NCBI GenBank assembly: GCA_964226685.1
Contig: CAXQRU010000067.1
Location: 1-16,134, forward strand
DNA length: 16,134 nucleotides
Reading direction: 5' to 3'
From: CAXQRU01 sp964226685
GTDB taxonomy: Bacteria; Pseudomonadota; Gammaproteobacteria; Pseudomonadales; Cellvibrionaceae
In this document: one piece after another, positions 1-6,002 of the stretch
Layout of the letters: each line of letters begins with the position of its first letter
Numbering within the stretch: position 1 is the first letter of the stretch
Made by a program: the position numbers and the translations under genes
The notes under the pieces: generated by a model
Seen by the model: only the letters and a program-made list of their open reading frames with translations
The model's database searches: none
What the model was told of the DNA's origin: nothing

Positions 1-90
1 AAGAGAGTCTTTGATGAACTGCCCAATGCGCAGACACTTGAGGCGGTTGAAAACTTACTGCCTTGGCGATTAGGTGATTCACTCAATTAA
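1..90 (+). CDS. IS66-family transposase, C-terminal end (partial)
   Basis: Frame 1 is open from the window edge to a TAA at 88-90 and encodes 29 residues, including DELPNAQTLEAVENLLPW. This matches the typical IS66 transposase C-terminal element, in which an 'LP.A.T.E..E.LLPW' stretch lies near the end of the protein. Its position, ending 35 bases before an IS66-like terminal repeat, fits the right end of such an element. Only the tail is visible, so neither the DDE catalytic residues nor the accessory genes can be judged. The family call rests on this short motif plus the terminal repeat. Confidence 0.75.
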   Translation, partial: KRVFDELPNAQTLEAVENLLPWRLGDSLN

Positions 91-116
91 TAACTAATCA
101 ACTATGGAGTTGATTT

Positions 117-125
117 GGCGCTTAC
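117..125. repeat. Tip of the IS66 right terminal inverted repeat
   Basis: The outermost bases GGCGCTTAC (inward GTAAGCGCC) have the GTAA start typical of IS66-family ends. The full repeat probably extends further left, to about position 106. The partner repeat is outside the window, so its true length cannot be measured here. Confidence 0.6.
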
Positions 126-1709
126 AACGTTAAGTCTCTTCTTCACAATTTTCATTGGGTTGACCACACTCATCAAGTGTTAGAGAAAGCCTCGGCTATT
201 GAGGCTGCTGCCGTGGATATGGAAACGGGTATGAGAGGTTTTATGCTTGCGGGCAAAGATGATTTCTTAGAGCCTTATCATATTGGGCGCCAGCGCTTTA
301 ACACGCTTATTGCCGAGTTATCGGAAACGGTGAGTGATAACGCCGCTCAGGTCACACTATTGAAAGAAACCAAGGCCACTATTAACGATTGGAATAATAA
401 AATTGTGGAGCCTAGTATCGCCTTTCGCAAACAAGTCGGTAGCGGCAAAACCATGGATGAGGTTGCCAGTTTGATTGGCGAGGCGAAAGGTAAACAATAT
501 TTTGATCAATTTCGCAGCCAAATAGCCACCTTTAAAGAGCGTGAGAGGGCATTGATGGCTCAGCGTGCAGCATCCTTGGATTCGACCTCGGCATTTGTGA
601 TTAATACCTCCATATTTGGCACATTACTGGCGATGATTGTTGGAATTGGTCTAATTATTTTTCTCACTAAAAATATCATGCGCCAACTTGGTGGTGAGCC
701 AGCCTTTATTGCTCAGATCGCAAAAAATGTTGCGGCGGGAGATTTACAGGCCAATGCTGAGGCAATGGCACAGCAGCAAACCGTCGGCGTTTTTGCTGAG
801 CTGCAACATATGGTAAAAAGCTTGACGGAAAAAGCCCAAGCCGCGCAAGCGATAGCCAGTGGCGATTTAACGATGAAGATTCATTTGGCATCCGATAGGG
901 ATATGCTCGGTATATCACTTCAAAAAATGGTAGAGAACTTGAATCATTTAGTGAGTCAAGTTCAAACGATTAGTGATTCTATAGCCAAGGGCAGTCGCCA
1001 ATTGTCCGAGGGCAGTAAAAATGTTGCCGAAGGCTCTCAAGAGCAATCCTCCAATCTTGAAAATATTTCGTCCTCTCTATTTCAGTTAACATCGCAAACG
1101 GGTGAAAATGCCGAGAACGCTAGACAGGCAAGGGCATTATCGAGCGATGCCCAGCGAGCAGCTAAAGAGGGTAGTGATGAAATGCGCAGAATGATGGAGG
1201 CTATGCAAGAGATTAATAATTCCAGCCAAAGCATAGAGGCCTTTATTAAAACCATTGATGAAATTGCAGCGCAAACAAACTTGCTTGCCCTGAACGCCGC
1301 TATCGAAGCTGCGCGAGCAGGAGAGCAGGGCAGGGGCTTTGCTGTCGTTGCTGATGAGGTGCGAAGTCTTGCGGCCAGAAGTGCAACGACCGCCCAGGAA
1401 ACGTCGCAGTTAATTGCTCAGTCTACCGAAAAAACACAAAATGGCATTAATATCGCTGGGCAAACGATGACGGCGCTGGAGAAAATTTTCGCAAATGTTG
1501 ATGAAGCCTCAGACTTGGTGGCGCAAATTGCGAGTGCTTGTAGTGAGCAAGCTCAAGCGGCGGAGTATATTTCTGAAAGTGTTTCCGAAATTGATGCGGT
1601 CGCTCAATCCAGTAGTGAAACTGCTAAGTCTGCGGCGGCCACTTCGGAAGAGTTGGCGAAACAAGTGTTGACTTTAAATCAGACCTTAAAACAATTTAAA
1701 GTTAAGTAA
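126..1709 (+). pseudogene. Methyl-accepting chemotaxis protein, 5' end removed by IS66
   Basis: This is a transmembrane chemoreceptor that would pass a sensory signal to CheA/CheW. The frame is open from the IS66 edge, and receptor-like sequence (HWVDHTHQVLEKA) runs upstream of the first usable start, a GTG at 177 without a ribosome binding site. Numbered from that GTG, residues 1-135 are a CHASE3-like helical sensor containing AVDMETGMRGFMLAG. Residues 140-164 form a membrane helix. HAMP-type segments follow to about 260, and the cytoplasmic signalling domain has the conserved hairpin tip around 361-402 (DEIAAQTNLLALNAAIEAAR). The C terminus ends normally at QFKVK. The start codon, first membrane helix and native promoter are missing, so a membrane-spanning receptor is unlikely to be made. 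Translation from GTG 177 would leave the sensor domain untethered on the N-terminal side. Confidence 0.85.
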
Positions 1710-1737
1710 TCATCGTTTCAGAATTTCCTTAATAAAC

Positions 1738-1775
1738 AACGACAGTTTACATCCCTGTAAAGCTGTCGTTATTTT
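1738..1775. terminator. Hairpin terminator after the chemoreceptor, possibly bidirectional
   Basis: AACGACAG-TTTACA (1738-1751) pairs with TGTAAA-G-CTGTCGTT (1756-1770) around a TCCC loop, with one bulged G, and is followed by ATTTT. It lies 28 bases after the receptor stop. The TAA stop of the opposing FG-GAP remnant (1771-1769) lies at the foot of the stem. On the minus strand the stem is followed by GTTTATT, so it could serve both genes. Confidence 0.75.
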
Positions 1776-2275
1776 ACTTGAGATGTTCTTGTGGTCGGCA
1801 GTTGAGGTATGTCAACCAGCCCCTCGTTAACAACACCTATCTCATTCATTTCATAAAAATAATAAATGTTCTTATTGTTGCGAAGAATAATTTCCTTGTA
1901 GCCATTGCCATTCATGTCTAAACGAAAAGCATTATCGCCGCCTGCTGGTTCAAGAAATTCTTCTTGGCCGAAAGGGTAAGGCAAATCATTGATGGTATAT
2001 ATGGTGCCGCTCGGAATCGTTACTGAATCAGTCATTGTTGTGGGTGCATCAATAGCGACATGAATCCAGTCATAGCCAATGACGGTGCTTTTAGCGAGTA
2101 GTTCATCGCGACCATCGTTATTATAATCCGCTCCGCCCACCAGCGCTTGGCCGGTATCGATGATGCTATCAAGCGGGTATAAGTGCAAACTGCTCACCGT
2201 GCCAGACGTGAAATCTACATCGTAGTAATACCAATCACTAAATAAGAAAATATCTCGCCGACCTGGGCCGCTTAA
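1769..2275 (-). pseudogene. Remnant of an FG-GAP/VCBS-repeat protein
   Basis: The longest standard ORF starts at a GTG (2197), but similar-looking sequence continues upstream in the same frame (GRRDIFLFSDWYYYDVDF) to a stop at 2278-2276. The gene therefore seems to have lost its start, signal peptide and earlier repeats. Numbered from GTG 2197, calcium-loop-like motifs are seen at 22-34 (GADYNNDGRDELL) and 92-105 (RLDMNGNGYKEIIL). These are typical of FG-GAP/VCBS beta-propeller blades in secreted or surface proteins. There is no ribosome binding site or promoter in an obvious place. What removed the 5' end cannot be seen. A shortened cytoplasmic protein from GTG 2197 is possible but looks unlikely to be functional. 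Confidence 0.6.
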
Positions 2276-2342
2276 CTAAATATGTCGCGGACTGAATTGT
2301 TTTTTTAGAAAATCAGACAAGGCTTCGAGGGGGCATGATCGC

Positions 2343-2371
2343 TTCACCAAAGCCTTTGGTAGTGTTATGAT
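2343..2371 (+). promoter_or_regulatory. Promoter of yaiI with a dyad in the spacer
   Basis: TTCACC (2343-2348) and TATGAT (2366-2371) are separated by 17 bases and resemble sigma-70 -35 and -10 boxes. A perfect 7+1+7 dyad, ACCAAAG-C-CTTTGGT (2346-2360), overlaps the -35 box and spacer and could be an operator. Transcription would start near 2378. This excludes the ATG at 2367, inside the -10 box, as the yaiI start. Confidence 0.5.
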
Positions 2372-2399
2372 GGCGCTTGGATCAAGCTTGGGGCTGTTC

Positions 2400-2855
2400 A
2401 TGAAAATTTGGGTTGATGCGGATGCTTGTCCGGTCGTTATTAAAGAGATTTTGTATCGAGCTGCCACTCGCACCAAAGTTTCGGTCACGTTGGTGGCCAA
2501 CCAATATCTAAAAGTCCCCGCATCCCCCTACATTCGAGCCATGCAGGTGCCAAAAGGCTTTGATGTGGCCGATAATGAAATTGTGCGCTTGGTGGAATCG
2601 GAAGATTTGGTCATCACCAGTGATATACCACTGGCCTCCGAGGTGATTACCAAGGGCGCCCACGTCTTAACACCCAGAGGGCAACGTTTAACGGCGGATA
2701 ATATTGGGGCTCGTTTGGACATGCGAGATTTTTTAGAAACCATGCGCGCAGGTGGTATCGAAAGCGGCGGCCCACCCGCTTTTAGCAATGCCGATAAACA
2801 AGCCTTTGCCAATCATTTAGATCGATTCATTACTAAAGCCATCCAAAAGGACTAG
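2400..2855 (+). CDS. yaiI: YaiI/YqxD family protein (DUF188)
   Basis: This is a 151-residue member of the widespread YaiI/YqxD family, whose biochemical role is not established. The conserved N terminus MKIWVDADACPVVIKEIL is nearly the same as in E. coli YaiI, which is about 152 residues long. Further family features are VPKGFDVADNEIV, the DLVITSDIPLA stretch, and LTPRGQRLTADNI. The acidic VDADACP and TSDIPLA segments recall PIN-like nuclease folds, but activity is inferred only. I chose ATG 2400 over the upstream ATG 2367 for three reasons: it matches the family length, it has GGGG six bases upstream, and 2367 lies within the predicted -10 box. The next gene starts 4 bases after the stop, so the two are probably co-transcribed. 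Confidence 0.92.
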   Translation: MKIWVDADACPVVIKEILYRAATRTKVSVTLVANQYLKVPASPYIRAMQVPKGFDVADNEIVRLVESEDLVITSDIPLASEVITKGAHVLTPRGQRLTADNIGARLDMRDFLETMRAGGIESGGPPAFSNADKQAFANHLDRFITKAIQKD

Positions 2856-2859
2856 GGTT

Positions 2860-3249
2860 ATGCCAGAGAATTTTCATGATAAAGCTAAGGAAACGGGTAA
2901 TACATTAAAATCGTACATTTTATCGTTTTCATCCGTCGCCACTGGGGTGTTTTTCTTTCGTTTGACTGGCGAGCATGTTGCTCAGTTTTCGTATTTAGAA
3001 AAAACCCTGCTTATTCTTGCGATGAGTTTTTTTGCAGTAACGGTGCTGCTTTGTTTGATCGAGCTGCACATTGATGCCAAGCGTTTTTTTCTCAGTGCGA
3101 AGGAAGTTAAAAAACCTGAACAAGAGCGAGATTGGGCGGCCATTAAGCGTTTAAAATCGTTTCGAGTGAAGTTGATGTTTTCCAGTTATGGAACTATCTT
3201 TATTGGCTTTGCCTTTGCCTTCGTTTATATGGTGCAGCGCATTGCTTAA
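2860..3249 (+). CDS. Unknown small membrane protein, three predicted helices
   Basis: I do not recognise the family. The 129-residue product has hydrophobic segments at about 17-34, 48-69 and 105-125. The first two are joined by a short loop; the second and third are linked by a charged stretch (residues 74-104, rich in Lys, Arg and Glu) that is probably cytoplasmic. There is no cleavable signal peptide. It starts 4 bases after yaiI, with AGGACTAGGG as a ribosome binding region inside the yaiI end. Its 3' end overlaps the start of the DUF2238 gene. This packing indicates a three-gene transcript with two membrane proteins encoded side by side, but no functional link can be shown. Confidence 0.75.
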   Translation: MPENFHDKAKETGNTLKSYILSFSSVATGVFFFRLTGEHVAQFSYLEKTLLILAMSFFAVTVLLCLIELHIDAKRFFLSAKEVKKPEQERDWAAIKRLKSFRVKLMFSSYGTIFIGFAFAFVYMVQRIA

Positions 3250-3838
3250 GACAGCTTGGGCGATTATTTTTCTCTCGGTATTGGTTTGGTCTGGCATTGA
3301 ACCAAAAGATACCCTTACCTGGTTTTTAGAAACCGTACCCGCCATGATTGGTGGCGTGATTGTGCTTTTTAGTATTTTTCGCTTCCCGCTAACGCCACTG
3401 CTCTATTCTTTGATTTTGATTCACTCCATTATTTTAATGGTGGGCGGTCACTATACCTATGCCGAAGTGCCTTTTTTCGATGGTCTATGGGGTGAGGGCC
3501 GTAATAACTACGATAAACTTGGTCACTTTTTTCAGGGCTTTGCGCCCGCCATTATTGCGCGAGAAGTATTGATTCGCAATCAGGTCGTTAAAGGTAAAGT
3601 ATGGCGTGCAATCATCATTGTTTGTGTTTGTCTAGCGTTTAGTGCATTTTATGAATTGCTAGAATGGCTGGCGGCACTGCTTTCAGGTGAGGCCGCGGAA
3701 GCCTTTTTAGGAACGCAAGGTTATGTTTGGGACACCCAATCGGATATGGCTTGGGCTTTATTGGGGGCGGTCTTGTCTGTGTTGGTATTGAGCAAGTGGC
3801 ATGATAGGCAGCTCAAATCTTTGGCGGGTGATTCATGA
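3188..3838 (+). CDS. yjdF: DUF2238 inner membrane protein (YjdF type)
   Basis: Conserved DUF2238 stretches are visible, numbered from ATG 3188: WFLETVPAMIGG (45-56), FPLTPLLY (66-73), GGHYTYAEVP (86-95), NYDKLGHFFQGF (107-118), FYELLEW (154-160) and AFLGTQGYVWDTQSDM (172-187). These alternate with several hydrophobic helices, so it is a polytopic inner membrane protein. The family function is unknown. The start is uncertain. ATG 3188 gives 216 residues and overlaps the previous gene by 62 bases. A TTG at 3242 gives 198 residues beginning MLKTAWAIIFLSVLVWSG, which fits the family N terminus better and overlaps by only 8 bases. Neither has a strong ribosome binding site, so translation is probably coupled to the upstream gene. 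Family assignment is firm; the start is not. Confidence 0.88.
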   Translation: MELSLLALPLPSFIWCSALLKTAWAIIFLSVLVWSGIEPKDTLTWFLETVPAMIGGVIVLFSIFRFPLTPLLYSLILIHSIILMVGGHYTYAEVPFFDGLWGEGRNNYDKLGHFFQGFAPAIIAREVLIRNQVVKGKVWRAIIIVCVCLAFSAFYELLEWLAALLSGEAAEAFLGTQGYVWDTQSDMAWALLGAVLSVLVLSKWHDRQLKSLAGDS

Positions 3839-3859
3839 AAGCGCCAGGCTTTCATGAAT
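3831..3859. terminator. Perfect 12-bp hairpin between convergent genes
   Basis: ATTCATGAAAGC (3831-3842) and GCTTTCATGAAT (3848-3859) form a perfect stem around GCCAG. The TGA stop of the DUF2238 gene lies inside the left arm, and the stop of the opposing NfeD gene is 6 bases beyond the right arm. There is no T-tract on either side, so it is at best an atypical terminator or a 3'-end-protecting hairpin. Confidence 0.45.
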
Positions 3860-3864
3860 AGACC

Positions 3865-4326
3865 TTAACTGCTTATCGGTTTAACCCAAAACACACCGAC
3901 TTCTGCTTTCACCACTTCCACCTCGGTTCCGGCCGCTATCGGCTGCTCGCTCTTTATGCGCCAGGTAATCCCTGAGTAGACATAGCTGCTGCTGCCTTTG
4001 CTGTCGACATCGCTTTCTATGAAAAATCGATGGCCATCAAAGTCGCTTTTTACGGGCTTGTGATCAGACTTATTTTGTAGCTTCAGCAAAGGCTTCCACA
4101 GCACAGCGGCCAGCGCGAAGGAAATAATGGCATTGGCTAGCAGCAGCGCCGTCCAGGTGGCTGGCAGTATGCCAGCCCAAGTCAGAGCGCCAGTAAGCAC
4201 CAATGATAGCCCTAAAAAAAACAGCACAAAGGTAGCAAAGCCAAAGACCAGTATTTCAATGGCTAACAGCGCAATCCCGGCTGTGATTAACAGCTCGGGA
4301 ACATATTGGCTTAGATTCTCAGGCAT
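3865..4326 (-). CDS. ybbJ: NfeD-family membrane protein, partner of QmcA
   Basis: This 153-residue short NfeD-type (NfeD1b-like) protein is the usual companion of SPFH/Band-7 proteins. Three hydrophobic helices (about 10-28, 29-50 and 57-78) are followed by a soluble C-terminal domain from about 95 to 150. That domain has the pattern FDGHRFF...GITWRIKS...AGTEVEVVKAE..VFWVKP, typical of the NfeD OB fold. It lacks the N-terminal ClpP-like protease domain of long NfeD proteins. It starts 2 bases after the qmcA stop with an AAGGGG ribosome binding site inside the qmcA end, so the two are one operon. This matches the E. coli qmcA-ybbJ pair, which is thought to act in membrane microdomain quality control. 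The symbol is given by analogy. Confidence 0.88.
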   Translation of the reverse strand: MPENLSQYVPELLITAGIALLAIEILVFGFATFVLFFLGLSLVLTGALTWAGILPATWTALLLANAIISFALAAVLWKPLLKLQNKSDHKPVKSDFDGHRFFIESDVDSKGSSSYVYSGITWRIKSEQPIAAGTEVEVVKAEVGVFWVKPISS

Positions 4327-4328
4327 GG

Positions 4329-5273
4329 CTACCCCTTGTTTAGCACATTGATAATACTGGTCGCTTGAGCAACCAGAGAGGCAGCGTCCGTCGCGCCATC
4401 GGGTAGTAAGACCACACTGGAATCTTTGGCAATGGCTTGTTTGGCGGCAATGGCCTTAGTCGCCAGATCAAGTTGCACAGCCTTTTGTCCCTGCTCGGTA
4501 GCGGCCGCTTCACCCACGACTCTCAAGGCTTGGGCTTTAGCGTCGGCAACCGCTCGAATCGCTTGGGCTTCACCCTCGGCCGCCAATACTTGTTCGGTAC
4601 GATCCGCCTCAGCCGCGAGTACCCGCGCTTGTTTTTCACCTTCGGCAATATTAATAGCCGCTTGACGCTCACCCTCGGATTCCAAAATCTTAGCCCGGCG
4701 CTCACGCTCGGCGCGCATTTGTGATTCCATGGCATCCATGATCGAGGCCGGTGGCACAATGTCTTTGATCTCATAGCGCAACACCGCGACACCCCAGGTT
4801 TCAGAGGCATCGTTGATGGCGGCGACAATTTGGGCGTTTAGGGCATCGCGATCTTCAAAGGTTTTATCCAGCTCAATTTTACCTAGCTCAGAACGCATCG
4901 TCGTTTGCGCCAATTGAGTCACGGCAAACACATAATCTTCAACGCCGTAGGTGGCTTTGTAAGGGTCGAGTACCCGGAAGTACAACACGCCGTCGACGCT
5001 GAGCGAGATATTATCTTTGGTGATGGCCGCTTGGCTGGGTACATCATAAGCCTGCTCTTTCAGCGAGCGGTCGGCAGCGACTTTATCGATAATGGGCCAA
5101 ATAAAATTCAAACCCGCCTCTTTGGTGGATTGATACTTACCAAAACGCTCCACCACCCAAGCACGGTTTTGTGGCACGAACTTGATGGATGACTTTAATA
5201 GAATGACGACAAAAACGAATAGGGCGAATTGATAGGTTAAAACATAATTTGTAATGATTTCAACAATTTCCAT
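4329..5273 (-). CDS. qmcA: SPFH/Band-7 membrane protein QmcA
   Basis: This 314-residue stomatin/prohibitin-like protein probably forms large rings anchored in the inner membrane. Residues 8-27 are an N-terminal membrane anchor. The Band-7 domain runs from about 30 to 190 and shows VPQNRAWVVERFGKY, EAGLNFIWPIIDKV, QAAITKDNISLSVDGVLYF and the DRDALNAQIVAAINDASETW region. A long Ala/Glu-rich helix with repeated AEGE/AEAD units (about 190-265) follows, typical of the coiled-coil flotillin-like tail. The length fits E. coli QmcA (about 305 residues). The start has AAGGAG 7 bases upstream. The NfeD partner follows immediately. The family is associated in E. coli with FtsH-linked membrane quality control; that role is transferred from the family, not seen here. 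Confidence 0.93.
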   Translation of the reverse strand: MEIVEIITNYVLTYQFALFVFVVILLKSSIKFVPQNRAWVVERFGKYQSTKEAGLNFIWPIIDKVAADRSLKEQAYDVPSQAAITKDNISLSVDGVLYFRVLDPYKATYGVEDYVFAVTQLAQTTMRSELGKIELDKTFEDRDALNAQIVAAINDASETWGVAVLRYEIKDIVPPASIMDAMESQMRAERERRAKILESEGERQAAINIAEGEKQARVLAAEADRTEQVLAAEGEAQAIRAVADAKAQALRVVGEAAATEQGQKAVQLDLATKAIAAKQAIAKDSSVVLLPDGATDAASLVAQATSIINVLNKG

Positions 5274-5300
5274 TGTATGCTCCTTATGACCTTGTAATGA

Positions 5301-5336
5301 CGAAACCCTAGCGGTTTCGAACTCCTAGTCATTATA
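5301..5336 (-). promoter_or_regulatory. qmcA promoter -10 box and leader hairpin
   Basis: On the minus strand TATAAT lies at 5336-5331, a perfect -10 box, but no good -35 box was found at the usual spacing. The transcript would begin around 5325, and its first bases would fold as CGAAACC-GCTAG-GGTTTCG (plus-strand positions 5301-5319). An outer pair of arms (TAATGAC 5295-5301 and GTCATTA 5329-5335) surrounds this hairpin. Confidence 0.45.
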
Positions 5337-5380
5337 CAGAAGTTTGGTGTTTTTGCCTCTTTGGTTGTGTGCTGAAAAAT

Positions 5381-5409
5381 TAGACGGTCTTTGCCGTTTT
5401 TGTTAACAT
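5381..5409 (+). promoter_or_regulatory. Possible promoter of the 146-residue orphan gene
   Basis: TAGACG (5381-5386) and TAACAT (5404-5409) are 17 bases apart and match the sigma-70 consensus at 4 of 6 bases each. Transcription would begin near 5416, giving a leader of about 65 bases that includes the GGCCTA repeats. The match is weak. Confidence 0.25.
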
Positions 5410-5414
5410 CATGG

Positions 5415-5445
5415 GGCCTACTGGCCTAGATTTGCATTAGGCCTA
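5415..5445. repeat. GGCCTA direct and inverted repeats in the orphan-gene leader
   Basis: GGCCTA occurs at 5415-5420 and 5423-5428, and TAGGCCTA (itself a palindrome) at 5438-5445. The second copy can pair with TAGGCC (5438-5443) across a 9-base loop. It could be an operator or a leader hairpin. No known regulator is implied. Confidence 0.4.
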
Positions 5446-5480
5446 CTTTAACCATAACTTTTTTTGAAGGGAATCGAATT

Positions 5481-5921
5481 ATGTTTAATCTATCGAATCG
5501 TCAATTGAGAACAAAACCCGTAAAAATTACGGATAGAATGCTGTGTGACTCCAAGGTCATGCACCAACTTTGTAACCGTGATGTTAAATGGCTGATGTAC
5601 TCTCCGATATCGGTTCAGGTTTCGGTGTTGGAAAACAGCCCTAAACTGCTGAAGAAGGCGGAAAAATATTCTCTTTCTTGGCTTTACCGAATTGGGGTTG
5701 AAGCCAAAACTAAAGCAGCGGCTTTGGCGATTAAACACTCGCATGCCTTTGACGTACTGGCGCCAGACTTCCTGGAAGACCCTGAGGTGATGGCTTTGGT
5801 CGAAATAGAGAGAGCTAAGCAAAAAGCGGTGAGAAAGTCGAGAAGCTTCGCGAGTTTTAGCCAAGATGGCTATTACACCAATGAAGGGTTTATGATGAAT
5901 GAACCCCTTGAAAAGCCGTAA
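5481..5921 (+). CDS. Hypothetical 146-residue basic protein
   Basis: I do not recognise this protein. It has no signal peptide or membrane segment. It is rich in Lys, Arg and Ser, with mixed helices: a middle stretch with KKAEKYSLSWLYRIGVEAKTKAA and a basic segment (about residues 109-122) with AKQKAVRKSRSFASFS, followed by an acidic-polar tail. It is very likely a real gene. GAAGGGA lies 8 bases before the ATG, a strong terminator follows within 25 bases, and it stands alone between two minus-strand operons. The basic segment could bind nucleic acid or a ribosome, but that is a guess. The opposite-strand ORF at 5490-5924 is taken as its shadow. Confidence 0.7.
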   Translation: MFNLSNRQLRTKPVKITDRMLCDSKVMHQLCNRDVKWLMYSPISVQVSVLENSPKLLKKAEKYSLSWLYRIGVEAKTKAAALAIKHSHAFDVLAPDFLEDPEVMALVEIERAKQKAVRKSRSFASFSQDGYYTNEGFMMNEPLEKP

Positions 5922-5942
5922 CAATCGTTAGGCTCTACCAAC

Positions 5943-5972
5943 AAACCTGCAACTTGTGTTGCGGGTTTTTTT
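5943..5972. terminator. Rho-independent terminator after the orphan gene
   Basis: AAACCTGCAAC (5943-5953) pairs with GTTGCGGGTTT (5958-5968) around TTGT, with one G-T pair, and runs into a seven-T tract (5966-5972). It ends the orphan gene. The opposing hsdS stop is 31 bases away, and the run of A on its side means the same hairpin could also help terminate the restriction operon. Confidence 0.88.
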
Positions 5973-6002
5973 ATATCAACATTTATTGTTTAGCACCTGA
6001 GT

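Larger units (their letters stand above)
1..125 (+). mobile_element. Right end of an IS66-family insertion sequence
   Basis: The transposase tail (stop at 90) is followed by a short non-coding stretch ending in GGCGCTTAC at 117-125. Read inward from the end this is GTAAGCGCC, which matches the GTAAGCGCC-like tip of IS66-family inverted repeats. Chemoreceptor coding sequence starts exactly after it at 126, which fixes the boundary. IS66 elements usually duplicate 8 bp of target, so 126-133 (AACGTTAA) is the candidate duplication. The left end and the other duplication copy lie outside the window. Confidence 0.75.

Noticed and set aside
177..1709. Chemoreceptor as an intact gene starting at GTG 177
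   Set aside because: No ribosome site; homologous sequence continues upstream to the IS edge; the first membrane helix is missing.
2276..2500. Minus-strand ORF of 74 codons opposite the start of yaiI
   Set aside because: It overlaps the strongly conserved YaiI N terminus and its promoter, shows no family features, and does not continue the FG-GAP remnant.
2528..2812. Minus-strand ORF of 94 codons within yaiI
   Set aside because: A frame shadow of a well-conserved gene, with no ribosome site and low-complexity composition.
5490..5924. Minus-strand ORF of 144 codons opposite the orphan gene
   Set aside because: Almost the same span as the plus-strand gene, but without a ribosome site, while the plus frame has a good ribosome site and terminator. 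This remains a small doubt because the plus gene is itself unrecognised.
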